64,000 nt of DNA from Methyloversatilis sp. XJ19-49 (GCF_024580145.1 NZ_JANINI010000001.1:306741-370740), one strand, 5' to 3'. Positions 47,627-55,558 are shown, counted from the first letter of the stretch. Made by a program: numbers and translations. The notes: generated from the letters alone by a model not told the origin.

Positions 47627-48020
47627 AGGCGTCAGGCCATGCCGCGTTGGCGCCATTCGAGTCGGAGCGGCCCCTGTGGGAGCGTGCCCTGTGGGAGCGG
47701 CGATCCACTGCTGGCCCTGCATGGCCAGCCGGCTCTGCGGGCGGCGAGCAGTGCTCGCCGAAACCCCCGCGCTGCCCTCGCCGCGATACGCACTCTGCAA
47801 CGCGACCATCGCGGCACGATCGCGGCGAGGCCGCCGCTCCCACAGGTGTTTCGGCGAGTACCGAACACCGCCCGCAGAGCCAGCCGGCCATGCAGTGCCG
47901 GCAGTGGATCGCCGCTCCCACAGTCCACAGCGACACTCGTCACGCCTTCGGCTCAAGCCCGAAGCTGCACGCCCCAGACCCGCACAGCCCTTTGCGGGCG
48001 GCGACCGTGGCTGACTCGCC
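47627..48020. other. Repeat-filled gap between the MfnF- and MfnE-like genes
   Basis: These 394 bp hold no supported gene; frames open here are low-complexity products of REP-like palindromes. Copies of CTGTGGGAGCGG occur near 47673 and 47689, and a large inverted repeat fills 47689-47923. The remainder up to 48020 shows nothing recognisable. Confidence 0.8.
47689..47923. repeat. Composite REP inverted repeat
   Basis: Outer arms of about 78 bp (from 47689 inward, and from 47923 inward) are inverted copies with about ten mismatches, both starting CTGTGGGAGCGGCGATCCAC. Nested inside is a REP pair: a plus copy CCTCGCCGCGATACGC (47776-47791) and an inverted copy 47819-47845 ending GCCGCCGCTCCCACAG. 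The GTGGGAG head and GC-rich palindrome are typical of REP elements mobilised by RAYT transposases. Confidence 0.85.
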
Positions 48021-48596
48021 ATGAACGCCCCGCTCGTCATCAAGCTCGGCGGCAGCCTGCTGAGTGACCCCACGGACGGTCGGCTTCAGCGCTGGTGCGA
48101 CTGGCTGGCGGGTGCGGGCGCCGGGCGCAGCATCGTCGTGGCCGGTGGCGGTCCGTTTGCCGATGCGGTCCGGGCGAGTCAGGCCCGCTGGGGCTTTCCG
48201 GATGATGTCGCACACCGCATGGCGCTGCGCGCGATGGACCAGTACGCGCTGCTGCTCGCCGGCTCCCGCCCCGGTTTCGTCGCCACCGACGAGATCGCGC
48301 GGATGACCGGTCTGTGCGCGGCCGGCCGGACGCCGGTGTGGATGCCCGCGCGCGAACTCGACACCCGGCTCGACCTGCCGCGCGACTGGCGTGTCACCTC
48401 CGACAGCCTCGCCGCGTGGCTCACGTGCCAGCTTCGCCTGCCGCGCGTGCTGCTCGTGAAGTCGTGCGAGATTCCGGAGGCGCCTCTGGCCGAACTGGCC
48501 CGGCGCGGCATCGTCGATACCTGGCTGCCGACTTTCGCGGAAGATCACGGCATCGAGGTCCACCTCGTTCAGGCGGACGGCCCGCTACCCGTGTAG
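48021..48596 (+). CDS. Amino-acid-kinase-family protein, MfnE-like
   Basis: A 191-residue aspartokinase-fold kinase: NAPLVIKLGGSLLSDP at the N-terminus, VVAGGGPFADAVR and VTSDSLAAWLTCQL later. In methanogens MfnE phosphorylates the aminomethyl-furan phosphate to the diphosphate consumed by MfnF. The neighbourhood (HisA-like, MfnD-like, MfnF-like) supports that role in methylofuran synthesis. The start ATG directly follows the REP region. Confidence 0.82.
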   Translation: MNAPLVIKLGGSLLSDPTDGRLQRWCDWLAGAGAGRSIVVAGGGPFADAVRASQARWGFPDDVAHRMALRAMDQYALLLAGSRPGFVATDEIARMTGLCAAGRTPVWMPARELDTRLDLPRDWRVTSDSLAAWLTCQLRLPRVLLVKSCEIPEAPLAELARRGIVDTWLPTFAEDHGIEVHLVQADGPLPV

Positions 48597-48612
48597 GCCG
48601 CTTTCGGGGGAG

Positions 48613-48687
48613 CTGTCCCTGTGGGAGCTGTCCCTGTGGGAGCTGTCCCTGTGGGAGCTGTCCCTGTGGGAGCTGTCCCTGTGGGAG
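48613..48687. repeat. Five tandem copies of a 15-bp unit
   Basis: CTGTCCCTGTGGGAG is repeated five times without mismatch (48613-48627, -48642, -48657, -48672, -48687). Each ends in the REP head TGTGGGAG. The last copy abuts the end of the IS110-family element. No coding use is seen on either strand beyond the short open frames any 15-bp repeat would give. Confidence 0.97.
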
Positions 48688-48690
48688 ATT

Positions 48691-49656
48691 CTATGTCTGA
48701 GCACAAGTGTTTTTGTGCTCCCTGGGTTGGTATTGAGAGCCGGTTTTCATGAGAGAGAACGCGACGCGAGCGATCTTTCTTGCCAGGGCGACAAGGGCCT
48801 GGGTGCAGGAGAAGCCGCGGGCGATGCAGGCTTGATAGAAGGGTTTCCAGGTTGCTGATCGGCTGGCGGCCATTGCGGCGTTGTGCAGGAGTCGGCGCAC
48901 CTCCGGGTCGCCCTTTCTGCTCAGGGTGCCGCGTGCGTTCTGGGTGCCCGATTGGCGCACGCACACATCGAGTCCGAGATAGGCGATGAAGGCGTCTGCA
49001 CTGGTAAAGGCGCCCCGATGGAAGGTCGCGCACAAGGCGGCTGCGCTCAGCGGACCGACGCCTTCGATACCCTGGCAGCGGCGGTGATCGTCGATCCAGT
49101 CGCTGGCTTTGAGCTTCTCCACGATCTGGGCCTGAATCTGCTGGGCGAGCCGGTCGGCCTTGGCCAGCAAGGCGCGCACTTCGCGCGTGAAGCCGGGCAG
49201 ATCGGACAGGCTCTGGCGCAAGATGACGGCGGTTCGGACCAGAGTGGCGCGACGACGCAGCAGTTGCTGCACGCGCTGCGTGGCCTCGGGCGGCAATGTG
49301 TAGGGGTGCAGGCGATGCCCTTCGGAGGCGATGTAGCGGGCGATGAGCCGGGCGTCGATCGGATCGGTCTTGGCCCGCACGCGTGTGGCGTCGCGGTAAC
49401 GCGAGAGGCGGTAGCCGTCGATCAGGTAGAGCGGGTGCCCGGCCTTGATGACGGCGTCACGCAGCGCGTGGTGATAGGTGCCGGTGGCCTCGCAGCCGAT
49501 GTGCAGCGGGCAGCTGGGCAAGGCGCGCAGCCAGGCCCGGATGGCGAGAGGGGTATTGTCGATGCGCTGCACCGGGCCGCGTTCGCCCAGTGCGATATCG
49601 AGGCGGGCTTTGGATACGTCGATGCCGATGTGAATCGGCGCAGGCTGACTTGTCAT
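48691..49656 (-). CDS. IS110-family transposase (DEDD recombinase)
   Basis: A 321-residue IS110 recombinase. The N-terminal RuvC-like DEDD residues appear as Asp13 (GIDVSK), Glu56 (CEATGTYH), Asp98 and Asp101 (KTDPIDARLIARY). The C-terminal Tnp domain has GIEGVGPLSAAAL and the catalytic Ser236 (VRQSGTQNARG). Intact, with no frameshift. ATG 49656 is chosen as the family start. The stop codon is only 3 bp from the element end. Confidence 0.95.
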   Translation of the reverse strand: MTSQPAPIHIGIDVSKARLDIALGERGPVQRIDNTPLAIRAWLRALPSCPLHIGCEATGTYHHALRDAVIKAGHPLYLIDGYRLSRYRDATRVRAKTDPIDARLIARYIASEGHRLHPYTLPPEATQRVQQLLRRRATLVRTAVILRQSLSDLPGFTREVRALLAKADRLAQQIQAQIVEKLKASDWIDDHRRCQGIEGVGPLSAAALCATFHRGAFTSADAFIAYLGLDVCVRQSGTQNARGTLSRKGDPEVRRLLHNAAMAASRSATWKPFYQACIARGFSCTQALVALARKIARVAFSLMKTGSQYQPREHKNTCAQT

Positions 49657-49699
49657 GAACAGGCTCTCCCGACTAAGGTTTAGGGGCTTGTCGGGACTC

Positions 49700-49870
49700 A
49701 CCAGGCAATCGCTTGCAGGATATGGTCGATCAGGGCCGGCGAGGGCCGCGTCGATGGATTCCTCATGGGTGCTCGATGGTGAGGGGCGGGACGATATCTC
49801 CCACGGTCTGTGCAAAAGCCAGAAGCGGCGTTGGTCCCTCCACCCCGACAAGTTCTCACTACAACTCGCC
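49700..49870 (-). ncRNA. Predicted bridge RNA of the IS110 element
   Basis: The non-coding end upstream of the transposase is expected to encode the bridge RNA known from the IS110 group. On the minus strand a stem GGGAC/GTCCC (49834-49838 with 49788-49792) encloses an internal loop and an apical hairpin (49807-49823). One side of the loop reads CGCCGCT (49824-49830), the other GTGGGAG (49798-49804). These equal the left target and the complement of the right target of the occupied REP, with CT core. A second structured segment lies at about 49700-49770 and may bind the donor. Exact RNA ends are unknown. Confidence 0.6.
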
Positions 49871-49887
49871 GAGGCAGAACATACAAG

Positions 49888-50022
49888 CGGCGGCCTCGCC
49901 GCGATACGCACTCTGCTCAACGATTGTCGAGGCACAATCGCGGCGAGGCCGCCGCTCCCACATGTGCACGTTGCACTGCGACCATCGCAGCACTGATCGC
50001 GGCGAGGCCGCCGCTCCCACAG
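49888..50022. repeat. REP cluster flanking the IS110 element
   Basis: The interrupted plus REP begins at 49888 (CGGCGGCCTCGCCGCGATAC). Inverted copies lie at 49937-49962 and 49996-50022, both reading ATCGCGGCGAGG then CCGCCGCTCCCACA. The stretch from here to the HDOD gene (50119) shows further TCCCACAG fragments and no gene. Confidence 0.88.
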
Positions 50023-50119
50023 GGGGCCTCTCCCACAGGCCGGCTCACCCACAGTCGCGCTCACCGTCACTCCGGCGAGAAACTGGAATCGTCGAGGTCA
50101 CGCCCGTGTGCGCTGACCT

Positions 50120-51112
50120 TCATGACCCGCGTCCATCGGCGGAGCCATTGTCTGCCGCCGCGCCGCACAGCGCGGCGAATTCGCGTTCGATGTCCGGCAG
50201 CAGCTCGGCGAAACGCTCGCGTACCGGCTCGGGGCGCTGGCTCACATGGCACACCGGGTCACCGTACAGTTCGGTTGCGCCGCCAGCCAGTACGTTGGCA
50301 AGGAACACGATGTCGGCGACGGTGCGCAGAGAAACAGGGGAGGTGCGCGGCTGTTCGTGGTCGCGCATCGCATCGATCAGCAACACCGGCAGGCCGAGCG
50401 ATTGCAGCAGTGCCTCGCCGATCGTTTCATGCCATTCCAGAATGAGTGCCTCCACGCCGCCCTGGTCTTCAGCGACCCCGGGCTGACGGGCCAGCCGATC
50501 CAACAGGTAGAAGGCGCCGATGTCGTGCAGCAGCGCCGCGGTCATCGCCTCGTCAGGATCAAGCGATGTCAGGCGCTGCGCCATCACGTACGCTGCGGCG
50601 GCGGTGCGCAGCGTGTGCAGCCACAGACGGCGCGACAGCGCATCGACGTGGGTCAGCTGACGCGCGCAACCGATCTGACGACCCGACAGCATGCTCGCGA
50701 TGTGCCGGCTGCGCTCGCCGCCCAGCTGTGCGATCGCATCACGCAGGCTGGTTACCGGCACTGCCGGCCGCAGGCGGTTGGCGCGGCGCAGTACCCGAGC
50801 GCACAGCAGCGGATCGACGCGCACCGCACCGGCGAGCTGCTGCAGCGTCGCATCCGGTGAGCGCAACGTCTGGCGCACGCGCAGCAGCGCATCGAAGCAG
50901 ATCGGAAAGATGACGGCCGGCCGCAGTTCGCGTGCGATGTCGGCAAGCAGATCGAACGCGTGAGTCGCCCCCGGCAGCGCATCGGCGCTGCCGGGGGCCG
51001 CAGTCGGTGCGGCGAGCGCAGCTGACAGGGCGGGCGTTGCAGCTCGGCTCACATCAGTCTCCAGGCAGTCGACGATCACGGGCAGGAAAGACCGCCTGAG
51101 TGGGCGAATCAT
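50120..51112 (-). CDS. HDOD-domain signalling protein
   Basis: A 330-residue HDOD protein. The domain covers about residues 75-270, with LRSPDATLQQLAGAVRVDPLLCARVLRRAN and the HD-like LLHDIGAFYLLDRLA. HDOD proteins lie in chemotaxis and cyclic di-GMP networks without a known catalytic activity. ATG 51112 (MIRPLRRSFLPVIVDCLE) is preferred over an upstream non-ATG start. A MASE1-GGDEF gene lies divergently upstream. Confidence 0.88.
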   Translation of the reverse strand: MIRPLRRSFLPVIVDCLETDVSRAATPALSAALAAPTAAPGSADALPGATHAFDLLADIARELRPAVIFPICFDALLRVRQTLRSPDATLQQLAGAVRVDPLLCARVLRRANRLRPAVPVTSLRDAIAQLGGERSRHIASMLSGRQIGCARQLTHVDALSRRLWLHTLRTAAAAYVMAQRLTSLDPDEAMTAALLHDIGAFYLLDRLARQPGVAEDQGGVEALILEWHETIGEALLQSLGLPVLLIDAMRDHEQPRTSPVSLRTVADIVFLANVLAGGATELYGDPVCHVSQRPEPVRERFAELLPDIEREFAALCGAAADNGSADGRGS

Positions 51113-51487
51113 CCGGGTTGGTGGATCCCTCAACGCTTGACTACACACCAACGACGTACACGGATGCAGCAGACTGCTGCGGCATCAGCCGGACAAGGAT
51201 GCCTGAAACGGTGACGTCCTCCTCAACAGAATCATGCGCCACACCGCGGGCGGGCGGGCGCGAAAAATCACGTCTGCCCCTGAACGCTTCCGGAATTCGA
51301 GGAGTGCGACCGCGTATCGATTCCCGCTTCGGTCCGTCCGCTCGTACGGTGCACACCGGCCATGCCGGTGGCCGGATCACATCGTGGCGCCAACTATTCA
51401 CGGTAACTTTTTGTCGCTGCGCGCGCCGCCGCCCGGTTGATCCGGCATTCTGGCGCGCCCATCCACCGTGAATCACCCGAACCCGAC
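51113..51487. other. Divergent gap between HDOD and MASE1-GGDEF genes
   Basis: A 375-bp gap with no supported gene. It contains one strong hairpin, CACCGGC-CAT-GCCGGTG (51354-51370), without a T-tract. No convincing promoter could be assigned. Confidence 0.6.
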
Positions 51488-52987
51488 GTGCCGAACACTC
51501 TGGATGCATTGCGCAGCCGCCCCGACTGGCGGGTCTTCCTGCTTCTGCCGTTGCTGCACTTCGCCAGCGTCAAGCTGACCTTCTCGACCGCGCTGTCACC
51601 CGAGAATGAGGTGGTCATGTGGCTGCCGAACGCAGTGTTGCTCGCTGCGCTGCTGCACTACCGCGGCGATCGTGCGATCACGCTCGCGCTGCTCGCGCTG
51701 GGTTCCGATGTGCTCGCCAACCTGTCGGTATTCCCGCCACTGCAGGCGGTGCTGCTGAGCCTGTGCAATCTGGCCGAAGTCACGGTCACCTATCTGTTGA
51801 TGCGCCGACTCGGTGCTTCGCCCGGGCTTGAGCGCATCGGCGATTTCGGCCGCTTCCTGCTCGCCGGACCCCTGCTCGGCGCGCTTGGCTGCGCGTTGCT
51901 GGCCAGCGCAGTGCTCGTGTTCACGCGTGAAAACGTGAGCGCAAGTTACTCGACACTCGTGTTGCTGTGGTGGTTCGGCGACGCACTGGGCCTGCTGATC
52001 TGGACGCCGCTGCTGCTCGCACTGCTGCAACCCGAACGCGACCCGCCGGCGTTGGACTGGCGTGATACGGCGGTCTTCGTATTCACCGGTCTGCTGGCCG
52101 GCACGATCTTCCTGCAGGAACACGCTGCCGATCCGGATACCCGGCTGGCGCTGACGCCGCACCTGCTTCTGCTGCCGGTGCTCTACATCGCCGCGCGCTG
52201 CGGCCGGCGGCTGACCGCATTGACCGTGGCGTTGATTGCACTGACCGCCGCGTGGTCGCAGACCACCGGATTCCGTCCGTTCGGCGATGCGACGCCGCAC
52301 GAAATGATCCTGCGCGCGCAGGAGTACATCCTGACGCTGAGCATCATCGGCATGGGGCTGGTCATCCTGCTGGGCGAACAGCGCGCGCTGGCGCACGAGC
52401 TGGAAGACAAGGTGAACGAGCGCACCCGGGCGCTGGAAGCGTCGAACCGCCGGCTGGCCGAGCTGAGCGCCACCGACAGCCTGACCGGCGTGGCCAACCG
52501 GCGCTGCTTCGACACCACGCTGGCGCTGGAATGGGCGCGGGCGCGGCGCAATGAAGAGCCACTGGCGCTGTGCATGCTCGATGTCGACCTGTTCAAGGAC
52601 TACAACGACCACTACGGCCATCAGGCCGGCGACGATTGCCTGCGTCAGGTGGCCGAGTTGATCGGTCTGCATGTGCGACGTTCGACCGATCTGGTCGCCC
52701 GCTACGGTGGCGAGGAATTCGCCTTCATCAGTCCGGGCGTCGATGAGGCGCACGCACTCGCCACGGCGCAGTCGCTGTGTGCAGCGCTGCGCGCGCGCGC
52801 GCTGCCACACCAACGCTCGCCCTTTTCCGTGCTGACGGCAAGCATCGGAGTGGCCGTCATCGTACCGGGTGAGGACGACACACCGGACGCGCTGGTGCGC
52901 CGGGCCGATGCAGCGCTTTACGAGGCCAAGCGGCGAGGCCGCAACCAGGTCGTTCTGGCGGGCGCGCCTGTGCTGCCAGCGGCCTGA
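51488..52987 (+). CDS. Membrane diguanylate cyclase, MASE1-GGDEF
   Basis: A 499-residue protein: N-terminal MASE1-like sensor with about eight membrane segments (residues 15-285), a short coiled coil (ELEDKVNERTRALEASNRRLAEL), and a GGDEF domain with active YGGEEFAFISPG and entry TDSLTGVANRRCFDTTL. GTG 51488 is chosen; an open TTG at 51437 adds residues of unlikely composition. It should make cyclic di-GMP from a membrane-sensed cue. Upstream lies the HDOD gene. Confidence 0.88.
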   Translation: MPNTLDALRSRPDWRVFLLLPLLHFASVKLTFSTALSPENEVVMWLPNAVLLAALLHYRGDRAITLALLALGSDVLANLSVFPPLQAVLLSLCNLAEVTVTYLLMRRLGASPGLERIGDFGRFLLAGPLLGALGCALLASAVLVFTRENVSASYSTLVLLWWFGDALGLLIWTPLLLALLQPERDPPALDWRDTAVFVFTGLLAGTIFLQEHAADPDTRLALTPHLLLLPVLYIAARCGRRLTALTVALIALTAAWSQTTGFRPFGDATPHEMILRAQEYILTLSIIGMGLVILLGEQRALAHELEDKVNERTRALEASNRRLAELSATDSLTGVANRRCFDTTLALEWARARRNEEPLALCMLDVDLFKDYNDHYGHQAGDDCLRQVAELIGLHVRRSTDLVARYGGEEFAFISPGVDEAHALATAQSLCAALRARALPHQRSPFSVLTASIGVAVIVPGEDDTPDALVRRADAALYEAKRRGRNQVVLAGAPVLPAA

Positions 52988-53126
52988 CCGACTTGGGCCC
53001 ACCCGGAACGCGCCCGCATCGGCCCGGCAGTCCTAATACCAAAGTCGTAATTTTCCTTGTCGAGTGGCCTTACATCGATGTCAGGGCAATCAACACAAGC
53101 AATGGAAAATCATGCACTTGGCCGCT

Positions 53127-53141
53127 GGGTATGCTTTTTGC
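53127..53141 (+). promoter_or_regulatory. Sigma54-like promoter before the first PEP-CTERM gene
   Basis: GGGTATGCTTTTTGC has the -24 GG and -12 TTGC elements at the correct 12-nt spacing. It is 62 nt before the ATG. Sigma54 with the PrsR activator commonly controls PEP-CTERM genes. Confidence 0.45.
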
Positions 53142-53202
53142 GTTCCGCTAATCAAAAATGCTCCGCCCACAGGGAGGAGGTCAGACTTTCAGGAGATCCG
53201 CA

Positions 53203-53886
53203 ATGTTTGTCCGTCGCACGCTCGCCGTGCTCGGCCTGCTGTCGCAGGCACTGATCGTCGCGCCATCGAGTGCCGCGCCGGTCAACTGGGTGGACTGGAC
53301 CAGCGGCACCGCCGGCGCCAGCGGCTCGGCCACCGGCGTGCTGAACATCGGCGAATCGACGGTCGATGTCGATTATGTCGGCGAAATCGCCTTCATCCAG
53401 ACCGCGGGCGGCGACAACTACTGGAAGCCCTCTTCGCCCTATGTCAGCGCATTGGTCGACAACGCCCCGGGCACGACGGACATCATCGCGCTGTCGCGGG
53501 CCACATCGAAAACGCTGACCTTTTCGGAACCGGTACAGGACCTGTTCTTCGCCGTGGTCAGCCTGAACGGCAACGGCTACCGGTTCGACCAGGATTTCGA
53601 GGTGGTCGGTTTCGGGGCGGGCTACTGGGGCAACGGCACGCTGACCCGCGTCGATCTGGGCGGCGGCCAGTTCCAGCTGAACGGCAGCGGCGAACCGCAT
53701 GGCGTCATCCGTTTCACCGGCGCTGTCAGTTCGATCACCTGGACCAGCCTGACCAATGAGTACTGGAACGGCTTTACCGTGGGCACCTATGGCATTGCAC
53801 CGCCGCCGGTACCGGAGCCCGAAACCTGGGTGCTGATGCTGGCCGGTCTGGGCATCGCCCTGCTGGCGGGTCTGCGCCGCCGCTGA
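53203..53886 (+). CDS. PEP-CTERM exosortase substrate protein
   Basis: A 227-residue secreted protein: signal peptide MFVRRTLAVLGLLSQALIVAPSSAA, a beta-rich middle, and the C-terminal sorting tag PVPEPETWVLMLAGLGIALLAGLRRR (PEP motif, helix, basic end). It should be cleaved by an exosortase elsewhere in the genome and go to the cell surface. AGGAG precedes the ATG. No exosortase gene lies in the window. Confidence 0.93.
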   Translation: MFVRRTLAVLGLLSQALIVAPSSAAPVNWVDWTSGTAGASGSATGVLNIGESTVDVDYVGEIAFIQTAGGDNYWKPSSPYVSALVDNAPGTTDIIALSRATSKTLTFSEPVQDLFFAVVSLNGNGYRFDQDFEVVGFGAGYWGNGTLTRVDLGGGQFQLNGSGEPHGVIRFTGAVSSITWTSLTNEYWNGFTVGTYGIAPPPVPEPETWVLMLAGLGIALLAGLRRR

Positions 53887-54122
53887 TCCGCAGGTGACGC
53901 GCGCGGGCTGCCCGCGCTTGGCGCGACCTCCTGGCAACCTCGTTGCGGCACAGCCGGCGCAACAACCTTCCCGCTCGCGTTCCGTTCATCCGGCGCTGCC
54001 GCGCCCGATCCGTCCGCAGCAGCGCGCGTGATCCGCTATCCTGTCGCGCCAACCGGTGCCACCTGCGCTTGCAGAACGGCCGCCGGCCTTCCCCCCGCAT
54101 CCGAAGCAGCAGAGGCCTTTCC

Positions 54123-54494
54123 GTGATCGAAGAGTTCCAGAGTTATCTGCTGTTCTTCCTCGGCGCCTGGTGGATCGCGCTGATCGCGCTGGTCGCCGGC
54201 GCGTTCGGTGGCCGTCATTCGCAGCGTCTGGTGGCCAGCCCGCTGGTCATGCTCATCATCTTCATCCAGGTCTGGATCGTCGTCGCGCTGGCCAAACTGG
54301 CGTTCGGCTATGTCGGCTATCTGATGGAACTGGGCAAGAACGTGCAGGCCATCTATCCGGAATTCGTCATGCCGCTCGCCGCCGGCATCTATCTGGCGCG
54401 CCAGCTGCTGCGGCTGGACGCCCAGAAGCACGGACGGCTGCGTGCCGACACCGGTCTGCCGCCGCCGCGACGGCGCATGCGTCGGCCCTACTGA
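54123..54494 (+). CDS. Small membrane protein of unknown function
   Basis: A 123-residue protein starting with GTG (VIEEFQSYLLFFLGAWW). Three hydrophobic segments are visible: about 7-30, 42-70 and 82-100. The C-terminus is strongly basic (PPPRRRMRRPY). No family recognised. An upstream extension of the frame is very Arg-rich and was dropped. It converges with the NYN gene. Confidence 0.7.
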   Translation: MIEEFQSYLLFFLGAWWIALIALVAGAFGGRHSQRLVASPLVMLIIFIQVWIVVALAKLAFGYVGYLMELGKNVQAIYPEFVMPLAAGIYLARQLLRLDAQKHGRLRADTGLPPPRRRMRRPY

Positions 54495-54513
54495 CAGGTC
54501 AGCCAGCGCGGGT

Positions 54514-55320
54514 TCACCGCAGGCGCACGACGTGGTCCAGTTCGCCCTTCTTCACCTCCACCACCGCGTCGAGCGACTTCAGCATGTCGCTGAAATCGGT
54601 GTAGCCGTGGTCCTTGACGTCGAACGTGGCGTCGAGCCGCTTGATCATCGGCCAGATCGACGCCTTGTTCACCCACGGTTCGCCCTGGGCACCGGACAGC
54701 AGACGCACGGCGCGTCGCAGGAGGTCGGCCGCCGGATCCGAAGGCTGCACCGCGCTCGCGTCGGCCGGCGATGCCTCGTCGGACGGGCTCTTGCCGATCA
54801 GGTTCTCGTAGTAGCGGAACTCGTGACAGCTTTTCGCCCAGTGGCGATTGGTGGCCTTGCGCGTGCCGACGCCGATCAACGTGCGCCCGGCCGCCTTGAT
54901 TTTCTGTGCGACCGGCATGAAATCGCTGTCGCCACCGACGATGATGACGGTCCCGATGTGACCGAAGCGGCTGATGTCTTCGGTCGCATCCAGACACAGC
55001 TTGATGTCGGCGCCGTTCTTGGCTGACGCACCCGGCGGAAACAGCTGGATCAGTTCCACCGCGCTCTGCAGCAGCACGTCGCGGTAGCGGCCGAAGTACT
55101 GCCAGTTGCAGTAGGCGCGATTGATCGCGATCGGTCCGAACGATGCACCGAGGCCGACGATGGCATCAATGTCGACCAGCGGTTCCTGCACCTTGAAGCG
55201 GGAATCCGGCTTGGCGTAATGACCTTCGCCATAACGGTCTTCGACAAGACTGGCGTGCAGGTTCTCGAAATCCCAATATAGGGCGACCGACCGGTTCGGT
55301 TCGCTGTCACTGCGGCTCAA
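54514..55320 (-). CDS. NYN-domain RNA-binding/nuclease protein with OST-HTH end
   Basis: A 268-residue LabA/DUF88 protein. The PIN-like NYN domain (about 10-165) has the acidic residues WDFEN, GADIKLCLDATED and VGGDSDFMPVAQ. A C-terminal winged OST-HTH/LOTUS-like module follows (LRRAVRLLSGAQGEPWVNKASIWPMIKRLDATFDVKDHGYTDFSDML). Predicted RNase or RNA binder. TTG start supported by GGGAG at 7 nt; the longer frame was rejected. Confidence 0.85.
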   Translation of the reverse strand: MSRSDSEPNRSVALYWDFENLHASLVEDRYGEGHYAKPDSRFKVQEPLVDIDAIVGLGASFGPIAINRAYCNWQYFGRYRDVLLQSAVELIQLFPPGASAKNGADIKLCLDATEDISRFGHIGTVIIVGGDSDFMPVAQKIKAAGRTLIGVGTRKATNRHWAKSCHEFRYYENLIGKSPSDEASPADASAVQPSDPAADLLRRAVRLLSGAQGEPWVNKASIWPMIKRLDATFDVKDHGYTDFSDMLKSLDAVVEVKKGELDHVVRLR

Positions 55321-55452
55321 TGTGTGCTCCCTGCGTGCTCTGATGGGGCCGACATGATGCCTGCCGCCGCGCGTACGCGCGGGAAAAAGGTGGGCGGACT
55401 GGCCCGGCCGCCCCCTTTGAAGTAGTCTTTTCGGATACTTGGTGATTCCGGG

Positions 55453-55487
55453 GGCAGTGCCTGACGAAGGCGCTGCCTTTTTGTTTT
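55453..55487 (+). terminator. Terminator-like hairpin upstream of the Rnk-like gene
   Basis: A 9-bp stem (GGCAGTGCC / GGCGCTGCC, one G-T pair) with a 7-nt loop and then TTTTTGTTTT. No plus-strand gene ends nearby, so it may end a short leader transcript in front of the Rnk-like gene. Confidence 0.7.
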
Positions 55488-55558
55488 GGGGCACCATCAT
55501 CGAACGCCGGACCGTGCGTTCGTTCATCCGAACATCCGTCCATCATGAGGTGACCCGC

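Larger units (their letters stand above)
48688..49887 (-). mobile_element. IS110-family insertion sequence inside a REP element
   Basis: A 1200-bp element with one transposase gene on the minus strand and a 231-nt non-coding end upstream of it. Joining the flanks (GTGGGAG at 48681-48687 and CGGCGGCCTCGCC from 49888) rebuilds an intact REP head, so the boundaries are precise. The dinucleotide AG (CT on the element strand) is present at both junctions, matching an IS110-type core. No terminal inverted repeats are seen, as usual for the family. Confidence 0.88.

Noticed and set aside
47627..48020. Several open frames in the gap between the MfnF- and MfnE-like genes
   Set aside because: They encode repeats of the REP palindromes on both strands, not protein-like sequence.
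48613..48687. CRISPR-like array
   Set aside because: The 15-bp units are contiguous with no spacers, so this is a simple tandem repeat.
51354..51370. Hairpin CACCGGC-CAT-GCCGGTG as a terminator
   Set aside because: No T-tract on either strand and no gene end nearby.
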